Part shown: in pieces, positions 8,230-16,234 of the stretch
How positions within the stretch are numbered: position 1 is the first letter of the stretch
How the letters are laid out: each line of letters opens with the position of its first letter
From: JAEUOS01 sp046160545
GTDB lineage: Bacteria; Pseudomonadota; Gammaproteobacteria; Burkholderiales; JAEUOS01
Assembly: GCA_046160545.1 (NCBI GenBank)
Contig: JBJXGS010000247.1
Location: 1 to 64,000, forward strand
DNA length: 64,000 bases
Reading direction: 5' to 3'
Position numbers and translations under genes: made by a program
Notes under the pieces: generated by a model
Databases searched by the model: none
What the model was told of the DNA's origin: nothing
The model's input: only the letters and a program-made list of their open reading frames with translations

Positions 8230-9042
8230 TTGAAGTCGATTGCCAAAATTACGGCAAGCATTGCCGTACTGCTTTACAGCGCGCATGGCGCTGCGCAAGA
8301 TGCGTCGCGCGGTGTCGTGCGCCTGGGCTACGACAGCTCTACTGGCAAGTACGGTACCGACTTTCGCGCCACTACCCAGACCACGCGCCTGGCAGGCTCG
8401 TGGTACGTGGGTGACTGGACCTTCGACGCCTCGCTGCCCTACCTGCGTCGCGACGTGGAGAGCGCGGTTGGCGCTCGCGGCAACCGCTTCGGACCACGTG
8501 GCGGGATCATCGGTTCGACCGGCCGGGTACCACTGGGCGCGCGCATCACGCGCGAGGTAACGGAAGGCGTCGGTGACGTGACCACCAGTGCTTCGCGTTA
8601 CTTCTACGGCGCCGATGCCGAGAGCCTGGTGTGGGAGGCCGGCATATCGGTCAAGTGGAATACCGGCGACGCGGACAAAAACCTGGGATCCGGCGCGCGT
8701 GACGTGACCTTTTTGGGGGGTGCCTCAAAGCGGACCGGCCGCTTGAGCTTGGGTGGCTCGGTCACCTATACACTGGTCGGCGAAACGCCGGCCGCGCCGA
8801 CCAAGGATGTGTGGGGTCTCTCGTTCGATGCCTCCTACAAGTTGGGCGAGGCCTGGCGCATCGGGTCGAGCCTGGCATGGGAGCAGGCGGCGGTAGCAGG
8901 CACCCAGGCGCCGCGCAGCCTGTCGATCTTCGTCTCGCGCGACCTTACGGCTTCAACGCGCCTGCAACTCTCGGCCGTACGCGGTGGGTCGACCTCCTCG
9001 CCCGACTGGGGCGCCGGCGCCTCGTTAAGCCTGCGGTTCTGA
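8230..9042 (+). CDS. Outer-membrane beta-barrel-like protein
   Basis: A 270-residue exported protein: signal peptide (M-K-S-I-A-K-I, hydrophobic core, A-A-Q cleavage near 23), then alternating amphipathic strands rich in G, S, T, R and aromatics, ending L-S-L-R-F. A terminal phenylalanine is the classic C-terminal signal of outer-membrane barrels. It starts at TTG 8230, with GGGGG a few bases upstream; an ATG at 8226 is in another frame. A FecR-domain protein follows 112 bases downstream on the same strand, so both may belong to one envelope module. No substrate or porin class could be recognised. Confidence 0.72.
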   Translation: MKSIAKITASIAVLLYSAHGAAQDASRGVVRLGYDSSTGKYGTDFRATTQTTRLAGSWYVGDWTFDASLPYLRRDVESAVGARGNRFGPRGGIIGSTGRVPLGARITREVTEGVGDVTTSASRYFYGADAESLVWEAGISVKWNTGDADKNLGSGARDVTFLGGASKRTGRLSLGGSVTYTLVGETPAAPTKDVWGLSFDASYKLGEAWRIGSSLAWEQAAVAGTQAPRSLSIFVSRDLTASTRLQLSAVRGGSTSSPDWGAGASLSLRF

Positions 9043-9154
9043 GTCGCAGCAAGGGCACTGCAGACTGCCCGGGGCGATTTGTGACGCTTTTCCTTGCGTG
9101 CCCGCCAGGCCGCGTGGGATAAGCTTGCGGGGGATTGACGCAGGGGACAGAGCC

Positions 9155-10201
9155 ATGCTGAAGTTGATTTTCGTCGTTGCCCAGGCGCTTGCGTGCGCTT
9201 TCGCTGCCGCGCAAACGGCCGGGCGCATCGAGTTTCTGCAGGGAGACGCCCGCCTAATCGCCACCGACGGCACGGTCCGTGCGGCGCTGGCCAACGGGCT
9301 GGTACACACGGGGGAATCGATCGAGACCGGCGTGGATGCCGAGGTGCACGTGGTGCTCATCGATGGCGGCATGCTGGCGCTGCGCGGCGGCAGCCAGATC
9401 CGCCTGCAATCATTCCGTGCCCAGGGCGACTCGCGCGACGAGTCGTCGCTGCAGTTGGTGAGAGGCGCGCTGCGTGTGGTGACCGGCTGGGTGGCGCGGA
9501 TCAACCCGCGCAGCGTTCGCTACGTGACGCCGAACGCGACCATCGGCGTGCGCGGAACCGATTTCGACATGATCCATCTGCCTACAGGGGGTGATGCCGG
9601 TTCGCATACCCGCGTGCGCGAAGGCGCGGTGGTGATGGAATCTGCAGGTACCGAACAGGTGGTCGGCGCCGGTCAAGCAGGCGCAAGCCCCACCGGTGCG
9701 CGTCCACGATTGCACGAACGAGTGCCGGAATTCATCGCGCGCAGCGAAGGCCGCAACGATGGCCGGGTCAACGATCACGGCCGACAGATCAATCGCTTCA
9801 TGGAGACCTCCATGCGCGAGCGGCGGCTTCTCAATGAAGGCGAATCCTTGTCCGGCGGTCTGGAGCGCCGTCGCCAGGACGTCGAGCGTGAACGCGGCGC
9901 GCCGCGCGGCGAAGGTTCAGGACCGGGCCCGGATGCAGGACGTACGGGCGACGCCGGCCGTGGCCCGGATGGTGCACGCACCCCGGACTCCGGGCGCGGC
10001 GACGGCGCACGTGAACCCGGGCCGCGCGACAACGCGCGCGAGGCCGGCCCGCGCGAGGCGGGGCCACGTGATGGCGCACGCCCGGAGCGCATTGAACGCA
10101 ACGAACGCATCGAGCGCAATGAACGCATCGAGCGTCCGGAACGCCCGCAGCGACCGGAACGTCCGGACCGCCCGGACCGGCCGCGCCGCCCCGGAACTTG
10201 A
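9155..10201 (+). CDS. FecR-domain protein with a long charged disordered tail
   Basis: A 348-residue protein with an N-terminal signal peptide (M-L-K-L-I-F-V-V-A-Q, cleavage after A-A-A-Q near 20). A FecR domain follows at about residues 22-160, recognised by G-x-V-x-T-G-E-S-I-E-T-G, D-G-G-M-L-A-L-R-G-G-S and A-T-I-G-V-R-G-T-D-F. The last 150 residues are low complexity: G-P-R-E/D-A repeats and then E-R-I-E-R-N and R-P-E-R-P repeats. There is no N-terminal anti-sigma segment and no sigma-factor gene nearby, so this is not a classical FecIR pair; a periplasmic or surface structural role is more likely. ATG 9155 was chosen over GTG 9098 because it starts the signal peptide. Confidence 0.8.
   Translation: MLKLIFVVAQALACAFAAAQTAGRIEFLQGDARLIATDGTVRAALANGLVHTGESIETGVDAEVHVVLIDGGMLALRGGSQIRLQSFRAQGDSRDESSLQLVRGALRVVTGWVARINPRSVRYVTPNATIGVRGTDFDMIHLPTGGDAGSHTRVREGAVVMESAGTEQVVGAGQAGASPTGARPRLHERVPEFIARSEGRNDGRVNDHGRQINRFMETSMRERRLLNEGESLSGGLERRRQDVERERGAPRGEGSGPGPDAGRTGDAGRGPDGARTPDSGRGDGAREPGPRDNAREAGPREAGPRDGARPERIERNERIERNERIERPERPQRPERPDRPDRPRRPGT
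10070..10198 (+). repeat. In-frame short tandem repeats in the FecR protein tail
   Basis: Imperfect repeats of GAACGCATCGAGCGC encode N-E-R-I-E-R, followed by CGGAACGTCCGG-like units encoding R-P-E-R-P/R-P-D-R-P. The region encodes an extremely basic and acidic, proline-rich disordered tail prone to repeat-number change. Confidence 0.7.
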
Positions 10202-10310
10202 ACTGCGCTCGCCCGCGCTGAGACGGGAGACTCAGGCGGTTGCGTCGGTGACCGGCAAGGGCAACTCCATGTGACCCGTTCGCTTGAGACAGGCGCGGCG
10301 CCATGGGCAA

Positions 10311-11093
10311 TCATGGACTCACCGAGTCGCCGACGAGCCCATTCTCGCGCCTGAAACCGGCCAGCCAGCGCGGGAACTCCAGTCCGAGTTTTTCCCTCTG
10401 GCTGGCGGCGATGCGGCGCAAGTCGGCGAAGCTGAGTTCGTTTTGCGGCCCCGCAAAACCGAAGGCGATCACGTTGCCACGCTCCGAGGCCGGCAGGGCC
10501 AGGACGCGACCGTCGAAGGCCTCAACCAGGTTGGCAATGTTGAGATCATGGCTCTTGTGGCGCCCGAAAAGATTGACCGCAATCACACCGAGACGATTGG
10601 TCGTGAGAGCTGCGCGACAGGCTGAATAGAACTCGCGGCTGGAAAGCACCGGCCCGGCCGCGCGTGCATCGTAGACGTCGACGATCAGGTAGTCGGTCGA
10701 GTCCGGATGTTTGGCCAGGTAATCATGCCCGTCGGCGCAGACCGCTGCATGGCGCGACGACGCGGCCGGCAAGGCGAAATGCGCCTCGGCACAGGCGATC
10801 ACCGCAGAGTCAATCTCAACCGAGGTCACGCGCGAGCGCGGAAAATTCTTCCACGCAAACTTGGTCACCGACCCGGCGCCCAGGCCGATCAGGGTGAACG
10901 CGCGCGGCGCGGGCTGGAAAAGAAGTCCGGCAAAGAGCTCGCGGGTGTATTCGAGCTCGAGTCGAAATGGATCGGAGATGCGCATCGCACCCTGCACCCA
11001 CACCGAGCCGAAATGCAGGGTGCGCACGCCGCGCTCTTCGGCCAGCGTGATGCCGGAGCGGCGGCGCAGCAGGTTGGCGAAGGGTCTGTTCAT
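10311..11093 (-). CDS. Spermidine synthase-like methyltransferase-fold protein
   Basis: A 260-residue Rossmann-fold protein of the spermine/spermidine synthase-like group. The ligand-binding loop I-G-L-G-A-G-S-V-T-K-F replaces the usual G-G-G-D-G. V-E-I-D-S-A-V is the acidic nucleotide-binding strand, and D-Y-L-I-V-D-V-Y-D the following active-site strand. The family includes true aminopropyltransferases and many uncharacterised proteins; the altered loop and short length favour the second group. It overlaps the end of the DNA glycosylase gene by four bases (ATGA), so the two are co-translated. Confidence 0.75.
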   Translation of the reverse strand: MNRPFANLLRRRSGITLAEERGVRTLHFGSVWVQGAMRISDPFRLELEYTRELFAGLLFQPAPRAFTLIGLGAGSVTKFAWKNFPRSRVTSVEIDSAVIACAEAHFALPAASSRHAAVCADGHDYLAKHPDSTDYLIVDVYDARAAGPVLSSREFYSACRAALTTNRLGVIAVNLFGRHKSHDLNIANLVEAFDGRVLALPASERGNVIAFGFAGPQNELSFADLRRIAASQREKLGLEFPRWLAGFRRENGLVGDSVSP

Positions 11094-11578
11094 GCGAGCG
11101 CTTCACGCCAGCGCGCAAGCTTGCTTGCCATGGACTGCGACGCGTTGGCCGGGCTGGTCGAAGGAAGGACCAGGGTTTCGTAGCCCAGGTCTTGCAAGAC
11201 TGCCTGTGCCTTGGCCGAGGTGCGGCCGTTGAAGCACACGCGCCTGATCTCCGGTGCACGCCGCCTGAGTGAAGCGAAGTCGTTGAACGTCGCGTTGATG
11301 ATGGCCGAATCGAGGCTGCCCGATCGCTCGCAGGAAGCGATCGCATCCCAAATCCCGATGCCATGCGCCTTGACCCGCGCAAGGCGGGCGCGGTAGTCGA
11401 GCGCGATCAGATCGACACCGATACAGGCACCCACGATCGGCCAGAAGCGGTTCTGCGGGTGGGCGTAATAGCGGCGCGCCATGAGCGAGGCGACGCTCGG
11501 GAAGCTGCCCAGCACCAGGATGCGGCAGTCGCGCGCGATGACCGGCGGCAGGCCGGTCAGGCGCCCGGGGGCAGCCAC
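11090..11578 (-). CDS. DNA-deoxyinosine glycosylase, uracil-DNA glycosylase superfamily family 6
   Basis: A 162-residue glycosylase that should remove hypoxanthine (and possibly other deaminated bases) from DNA. Key motifs are L-G-S-F-P-S (about 22-27), Y-Y-A-H-P-Q-N-R-F-W-P-I (the asparagine is the family-6 catalytic candidate) and L-P-S-T-S-P-A-N near the C-terminus. The length fits the family. It starts at GTG 11578 and overlaps the spermidine-synthase-like gene. Confidence 0.85.
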   Translation of the reverse strand: MAAPGRLTGLPPVIARDCRILVLGSFPSVASLMARRYYAHPQNRFWPIVGACIGVDLIALDYRARLARVKAHGIGIWDAIASCERSGSLDSAIINATFNDFASLRRRAPEIRRVCFNGRTSAKAQAVLQDLGYETLVLPSTSPANASQSMASKLARWREALA

Positions 11579-11588
11579 GCCCGGGGTC

Positions 11589-13394
11589 TCAGAACTGTTC
11601 CTCTGTCAGCGCCAGCACGCCCTCTGCCCCGCCGATGATGGCGGCACGCAGGCCGCCGGCACGGGTGAGGATGTGTTCGGCGTAGAAGCGCGCGGTCTTG
11701 ATCTTGGTTGCGAAGAACGGGTCGGCATCGCCGGCAGCGATGCGGCCCTGCGCAACCAGTGCCGCGCGTGCCATGTTCCAGCCGCCGATGACAACCCCTG
11801 CCAGCATCAGGTAAGGCACGCTGCCGGCGTAAACCGCGCGCACATCCGACTTGGCGTTGGCGACCACATAGTCCACCACGTCCTCGAGCGCCTTGATCGC
11901 GGCGACCAACTGGTTGCGGATCGCCGCCAGGTCGCCGGCCTTCTCTGCGGCCATGCCGGCCGCGGTCTGCCTCATTTGCGCGATGATTGCGCGCACCGTC
12001 TTGCCGCCGTCGCGCGCGGTCTTGCGCCCGATCAGGTCGTTGGCCTGGATCGCCGTGGTGCCCTCGTAAATCGTGAGGATGCGCGCGTCGCGGTAGTACT
12101 GCGCGGCACCGGTCTCTTCGATGAAACCCATGCCGCCGTGCACCTGCACGCCCAGCGAGGTCACTTCCAGACTCATCTCGGTGGAAAAACCCTTGACGAT
12201 GGGCACCATGAATTCGTAGAAGGCCTGGTTGTCCTTTTTCACTGCGGGGTCCGGATGGTGATGCGCGCAGTCCGAAGCGGCCGCCGCCACGTAGGCGGTG
12301 GCGCGCGCGGCCTCGGTGAGCGCGCGCATGGTCATGAGCATGCGCCGCACGTCCGGGTGGTGGATGATGGTCACCGCGGCGCTCGAACCCTCGACCGCGC
12401 GGCTTTGCACGCGCTCGCGCGCGAACGCCACCGCCTTCTGGTAGGCGCGCTCGGCCACCGCAACCCCCTGCATGCCGACCGCGAAACGCGCCGCGTTCAT
12501 CATGATGAACATGTACTCCAGGCCGCGGTTCTCCTCGCCGACCAGGGTACCGATCGCGCCGGCGCCGACCGCACCCTTGTCGTCGCCGAACACCAGCACC
12601 GCGGTCGGGCTGGCGCGAATACCCAGCTTGTGCTCGATCGAGGCGCAGTAGACATCGTTGCGCGCCCCCGGTTTGCCGTCCTGGTCGACCACGAACTTGG
12701 GCACGACGAAAAGCGAGATTCCCTTGACGCCCTCGGGCGCGTCAGGCGTTCGTGCCAGCACCAGATGGATGATGTTCTCGGCCATGTCGTGCTCGCCATA
12801 GGTGATGTAGATCTTCTGGCCGAAAATGCGGTAGGTGCCATCACCCTGCGGCACGGCGCGGCTGCGCACCAGGGACAGGTCCGAGCCCGCCTGCGGCTCG
12901 GTCAGGTTCATGGTTCCAGTCCACTGCCCTGCCACCAACCGCGGCAGGAAGGTGGATCGCTGCGCGTCGCTGCCGCACAGGAGCAGCGCTTCTATGGCAC
13001 CGTCGGAAAGCAAAGGGCACAGTGCGAACGACAGGTTGGCGCTGTTGATCATTTCGATCCCGGTGGTGGCCACCACCTTGGGCAGGCCCTGTCCGCCGTA
13101 TTCGACCGGGAAGTGCAGGCCCTGCCAGCCGCCTTCGGCGAACTGGCGAAACGCCTCCTTGAAGCCCTTGGGGGTCGCGACGCTGCCGTCGGGCCGGCGC
13201 ATGCTGTGCTCGACGTCGCCGCTCCAGTTGAGCGGCGCCAGCACCTCGCCGCAGAACTTGGCGTTTTCCTCGAGGATGGCGTCGACCGTCTCGGGGGTAG
13301 CATCTTCGCAACCCGGCAAGGCGTTGATTTGCGCCAGGCCCGCAAGCTCGTTGATGACGAAACGCATGTCCTTGACGGGGGCTACATAGCTCAT
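11589..13394 (-). CDS. Acyl-CoA dehydrogenase, long DmdC-like form
   Basis: A 601-residue flavoprotein with the usual N-terminal helical, middle beta (T-E-P-Q-A-G-S-D near 165) and C-terminal helical domains, plus the extra C-terminal region of the 3-methylmercaptopropionyl-CoA dehydrogenase (DmdC)-like group. Y-E-G-T-T-A-I-Q-A-N-D-L carries the catalytic glutamate expected in this clade. It should oxidise an acyl-CoA to the enoyl-CoA and pass electrons to ETF, and it lies directly behind etfB-etfA. A hairpin with a T-run lies between etfA and this gene, so its expression may be attenuated relative to ETF. GGGAG precedes the ATG. The exact acyl substrate is unknown. Confidence 0.88.
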   Translation of the reverse strand: MSYVAPVKDMRFVINELAGLAQINALPGCEDATPETVDAILEENAKFCGEVLAPLNWSGDVEHSMRRPDGSVATPKGFKEAFRQFAEGGWQGLHFPVEYGGQGLPKVVATTGIEMINSANLSFALCPLLSDGAIEALLLCGSDAQRSTFLPRLVAGQWTGTMNLTEPQAGSDLSLVRSRAVPQGDGTYRIFGQKIYITYGEHDMAENIIHLVLARTPDAPEGVKGISLFVVPKFVVDQDGKPGARNDVYCASIEHKLGIRASPTAVLVFGDDKGAVGAGAIGTLVGEENRGLEYMFIMMNAARFAVGMQGVAVAERAYQKAVAFARERVQSRAVEGSSAAVTIIHHPDVRRMLMTMRALTEAARATAYVAAAASDCAHHHPDPAVKKDNQAFYEFMVPIVKGFSTEMSLEVTSLGVQVHGGMGFIEETGAAQYYRDARILTIYEGTTAIQANDLIGRKTARDGGKTVRAIIAQMRQTAAGMAAEKAGDLAAIRNQLVAAIKALEDVVDYVVANAKSDVRAVYAGSVPYLMLAGVVIGGWNMARAALVAQGRIAAGDADPFFATKIKTARFYAEHILTRAGGLRAAIIGGAEGVLALTEEQF

Positions 13395-13406
13395 GGCAAG
13401 ACTCCC

Positions 13407-13435
13407 AACAAAAAGGGCGCGGTTAAGGCGCCCTT
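13407..13435 (-). terminator. Intrinsic terminator or attenuator between etfA and the acyl-CoA dehydrogenase
   Basis: On the minus strand AAGGGCGC and GCGCCCTT form a perfect 8-bp stem around a 7-base loop and run into TTTTTGTT. It lies just upstream of the dehydrogenase ribosome-binding site, so readthrough would be needed for co-transcription. Confidence 0.65.
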
Positions 13436-13455
13436 GAAATTGACCTGGTTACGCA

Positions 13456-14388
13456 TCAACCCAGTTCGGCGATGAGTTCGGGGACCAGGGTGAAAAGATC
13501 GCCGACCACGCCGTAGTCCGCCACCGAAAAGATCGGTGCCTCCGGGTCCTTGTTGATGGCGACGATGGTCTTGGAGTCCTTCATGCCGGCCAGATGCTGG
13601 ATCGCGCCGGATATGCCGATGGCGATGTAGAGCTGCGGCGCAACAATCTTGCCGGTCTGCCCCACCTGCCAGTCGTTGGGTACGAAGCCCGCGTCCACCG
13701 CGGCGCGCGAGGCACCCATGCCGGCGCCGAGTTTGTCGGCCAAGGGTTCGAGGATCTTGAAGTTTTCCCCGGAACCCATGCCGCGCCCGCCTGAGACGAT
13801 GATCTTGGCCGCAGTCAGTTCAGGACGTTCCGACTTGGCCACTTCGCGCCCGACAAAGGCGGAAATGCCGGCATCGGCTGCAGCAGCGATCTTGTCCACG
13901 GCGGCCGAGCCACCGGTCGCAGGCGCCGCATCGAAACCCGTGGTGCGCACCGTGATGACCTTTTTCGCATCGGCGGACTGCACCGTCGCGATCGCGTTGC
14001 CGGCGTAGATGGGCCGCGTGAAGGTGTCGGGCGACTCCACCGAAATGATCTCGGAAATCTGCTGGCTGTCGATGAGCGCGGCCACGCGCGGCGCAACGTT
14101 CTTGCCGTTGGCGGTGGCCGGCGCCAGGATGTGCGAATAGTCGCCGGCCAGAGCCACGACTTGCGCGGCGATGTTCTCGGCCAGCTGGTCAGCCAGGTGC
14201 GGCGCATCGGCCAGGAGCACCTTGGAGACGCCGGCGATCTTCGCCGCGGCCTCGGCCGCCGCGCCGCAGTTGGCGCCGGCAACCAGTACGTGCACATCGC
14301 CGCCGCACTTGGCGGCCGCGGTCACGGTGTTCAAGGTCGCGCCCTTGATGGACGCGTTGTCGTGTTCGGCAATGACAAGAGAGGCCAT
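13456..14388 (-). CDS. etfA: Electron transfer flavoprotein subunit alpha
   Basis: A 310-residue ETF alpha subunit. It carries electrons from acyl-CoA dehydrogenases to ETF-quinone oxidoreductase. The C-terminal FAD domain is complete: G-R-G-M-G-S-G-E-N-F (about 200), G-A-S-R-A-A-V-D-A-G, Q-V-G-Q-T-G and I-A-I-G-I-S-G-A-I-Q-H. Its start codon overlaps the etfB stop (TGATG), giving coupled synthesis of the heterodimer. The dehydrogenase partner follows downstream. Confidence 0.96.
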   Translation of the reverse strand: MASLVIAEHDNASIKGATLNTVTAAAKCGGDVHVLVAGANCGAAAEAAAKIAGVSKVLLADAPHLADQLAENIAAQVVALAGDYSHILAPATANGKNVAPRVAALIDSQQISEIISVESPDTFTRPIYAGNAIATVQSADAKKVITVRTTGFDAAPATGGSAAVDKIAAAADAGISAFVGREVAKSERPELTAAKIIVSGGRGMGSGENFKILEPLADKLGAGMGASRAAVDAGFVPNDWQVGQTGKIVAPQLYIAIGISGAIQHLAGMKDSKTIVAINKDPEAPIFSVADYGVVGDLFTLVPELIAELG

Positions 14389-15137
14389 CAGATCACCTTC
14401 GCTTCGTTCTTGAGTTTGTCTACCAGGGTCTTGATGTCGGGCACCTTGATGCCGGCCGAGCGCTTGGGTGGATCGGTGACCTTCAGGGTCTTGAGCCGTG
14501 GCGTCACGTCCACCCCAAGGTCGGCGGGCTTGACGTTCTCCATGGGCTTCTTCTTGGCCTTCATGATGTTGGGCAGGGTCACGTAGCGCGGTTCGTTCAG
14601 GCGCAGGTCGGTGGTGACCACGGCCGGCATGTTGAGCCGGATCGTCTCGAGCCCGCCGTCAACCTCGCGCGTCACGGTGGCCTTGCCGTCGGCGATGACA
14701 ACCTTGGAGGCAAAGGTCGCCTGCGGCCACCCAAGCAGCGCGGCGACCATCTGGCCGGTCTGGTTGGAGTCGTCGTCGATAGCCTGCTTGCCGAGTATCA
14801 AAAGACCCGGGGCCTCCTTCTTCGCAACCGCGGCAATGAGCTTGGCCACGGCCAGGGGCTGCAATTCGACATCGGACTCGACCAGGATCGCGCGGTCCGC
14901 ACCGATGGCAAGACCGGTGCGCAGCGTCTCCTGGCAGGCGGTCACGCCGCAGGAGACTACGATGACCTCGGTGGCGACACCGGCCTCCTTGAGGCGCATC
15001 GCCTCTTCGACTGCGATCTCGTCGAAGGGATTCATGGACATCTTGACGTTGGCGGTCTCGACGCCGGTCTGGTCGGCCTTGACGCGGACCTTGACGTTGT
15101 AATCGACGACGCGCTTGACGGGGACGAGGACTTTCAT
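14388..15137 (-). CDS. etfB: Electron transfer flavoprotein subunit beta
   Basis: A 249-residue ETF beta subunit, binding AMP and docking to the alpha subunit. It shows M-K-V-L-V-P-V-K-R-V-V-D at the start, M-N-P-F-D-E-I-A-V-E-E-A-M-R-L, and the recognition-loop region V-T-R-E-V-D-G-G-L-E. It is the first gene of the etfB-etfA-acyl-CoA dehydrogenase run, with its promoter in the 148-base gap before the dioxygenase operon. Confidence 0.96.
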   Translation of the reverse strand: MKVLVPVKRVVDYNVKVRVKADQTGVETANVKMSMNPFDEIAVEEAMRLKEAGVATEVIVVSCGVTACQETLRTGLAIGADRAILVESDVELQPLAVAKLIAAVAKKEAPGLLILGKQAIDDDSNQTGQMVAALLGWPQATFASKVVIADGKATVTREVDGGLETIRLNMPAVVTTDLRLNEPRYVTLPNIMKAKKKPMENVKPADLGVDVTPRLKTLKVTDPPKRSAGIKVPDIKTLVDKLKNEAKVI

Positions 15138-15251
15138 GGACGCTCGCTTGGACTAGTTGAGGTTGCAACGAATGGCAACCTGGAATTATAGGGTATGCCC
15201 CTAGCCCTTCAACAAGGTCGCCTGATGCAAGGAGCCAAATCCGAGCAGTCC

Positions 15252-15280
15252 AAAAAAAGACGGCCGACCAGGGTCGACCG
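15252..15280 (-). terminator. Intrinsic terminator after the amidohydrolase-reductase-dioxygenase operon
   Basis: CGGCCGACC (15261-15269) and GGTCGACCG (15272-15280) pair with one mismatch. On the minus strand the stem is followed by TCTTTTTTT. It lies a few bases after the stop of the dioxygenase gene at 15286 and would end that operon before etfB. Confidence 0.65.
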
Positions 15281-15285
15281 CGGGA

Positions 15286-16185
15286 TCAGTACGGGACGTC
15301 CCCGGCAATGCCGGCCCGCTCCATCTTGCGCGGTGCCGGCCAGTAGTCCTTGACAGCGTAGTGCTGGGTGCAGCGGTTGTCCCACAGTGCGACGCTGTTG
15401 GGGCGCCAACGAAAGCGCACCTGGAATTCGGGCACCGTCGCCTGACTTTGCAGGTAGTTGAGCAGCTGGCTTGCGCCCGGCGTCTTGTCGAGGCCGAAGC
15501 GAACGTTGTCTGGCGTGTGGAAATTGGCGAAGTGTGTGGCGAAGCTGCTCACGAAGAGGATCTTCGCGCCAGTCTCGGGATGCGTGCGCACCACCGGATG
15601 TTCAACCATCGGGTGCTTTTCCGCCAGAGCGCGCCGTTCCGCGATCGGCATGACCGCGCCGAACGAGTGTTCGATGCTGTGCTTGGCGATGAGGCCGGCG
15701 ATCTTGCGCTTGACCTCCTCGGGCAGCTGCCGGTAGGCCTCGACCATGTTGACCCAAATGGTGTCGCCACCGACGCGCGGGCACTCGACGCAGCGCAACA
15801 CCGCACCCAGCGGCGGGGTCGGACTCCAGGTGCCATCAACATGGAAATTGTTCTCGTAGGGCGCCTTCTCGTCGTCGCGATAGATCAGCACCAGTCCCGG
15901 GTGATCGGGATGACTGCCGGCAACCGGATGATCGATCAGCGGGCCGAAACGCCGCGCGAATGCGACATGGTCCTCGCGCGACATTTCCTGATCGCGGAAG
16001 AACAACACCATGTGCGTAAGGAACAGTGCCTTGACCTCAGCGAACAGGGTGTCGTCGCGCGCGGCGTCGCCCAGGCGAATCCCGCGCACCTCCGCGCCGA
16101 TGTAGCAGGTCAGCGGCTCGATGAGAATCGAGCCCAGCGAGCCGGAGCGGACGATGGCCGGCGCAGCCATGGATGCAGTGCTCAT
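15286..16185 (-). CDS. TauD/TfdA family Fe(II)/2-oxoglutarate dioxygenase (subfamily A, copy 1)
   Basis: A 299-residue double-stranded beta-helix dioxygenase. The metal triad is visible as H115-x-D117 in N-N-F-H-V-D-G-T-W and the distal histidine H275 in C-T-Q-H-Y-A-V. R290 in K-M-E-R-A-G-I should bind the 2-oxoglutarate carboxylate. It hydroxylates or cleaves an organic substrate using O2, but the substrate cannot be read from sequence. It closely resembles the dioxygenase at 26885 and is more distant from those at 19357 and 21018. It is the last gene of an operon with a CurA-like reductase and an amidohydrolase. Confidence 0.9.
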   Translation of the reverse strand: MSTASMAAPAIVRSGSLGSILIEPLTCYIGAEVRGIRLGDAARDDTLFAEVKALFLTHMVLFFRDQEMSREDHVAFARRFGPLIDHPVAGSHPDHPGLVLIYRDDEKAPYENNFHVDGTWSPTPPLGAVLRCVECPRVGGDTIWVNMVEAYRQLPEEVKRKIAGLIAKHSIEHSFGAVMPIAERRALAEKHPMVEHPVVRTHPETGAKILFVSSFATHFANFHTPDNVRFGLDKTPGASQLLNYLQSQATVPEFQVRFRWRPNSVALWDNRCTQHYAVKDYWPAPRKMERAGIAGDVPY

Positions 16186-16234
16186 GCGTTTTCTCCGTCA
16201 AGTCAATGGACGATGTGCCCGCGCCTTGTTCCTC

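Noticed and set aside
8221..8414. ATG at 8226 as the start of a separate small protein
   Set aside because: It lies in a different frame from the barrel protein and its product has no features; the TTG at 8230 starts the signal peptide.
11481..13475. Open plus-strand frame of 664 codons opposite the acyl-CoA dehydrogenase
   Set aside because: It lies antisense to a clear acyl-CoA dehydrogenase, shows no domain or hydrophobic pattern and is rich in His/Arg/Gly as expected of high-GC shadow frames.
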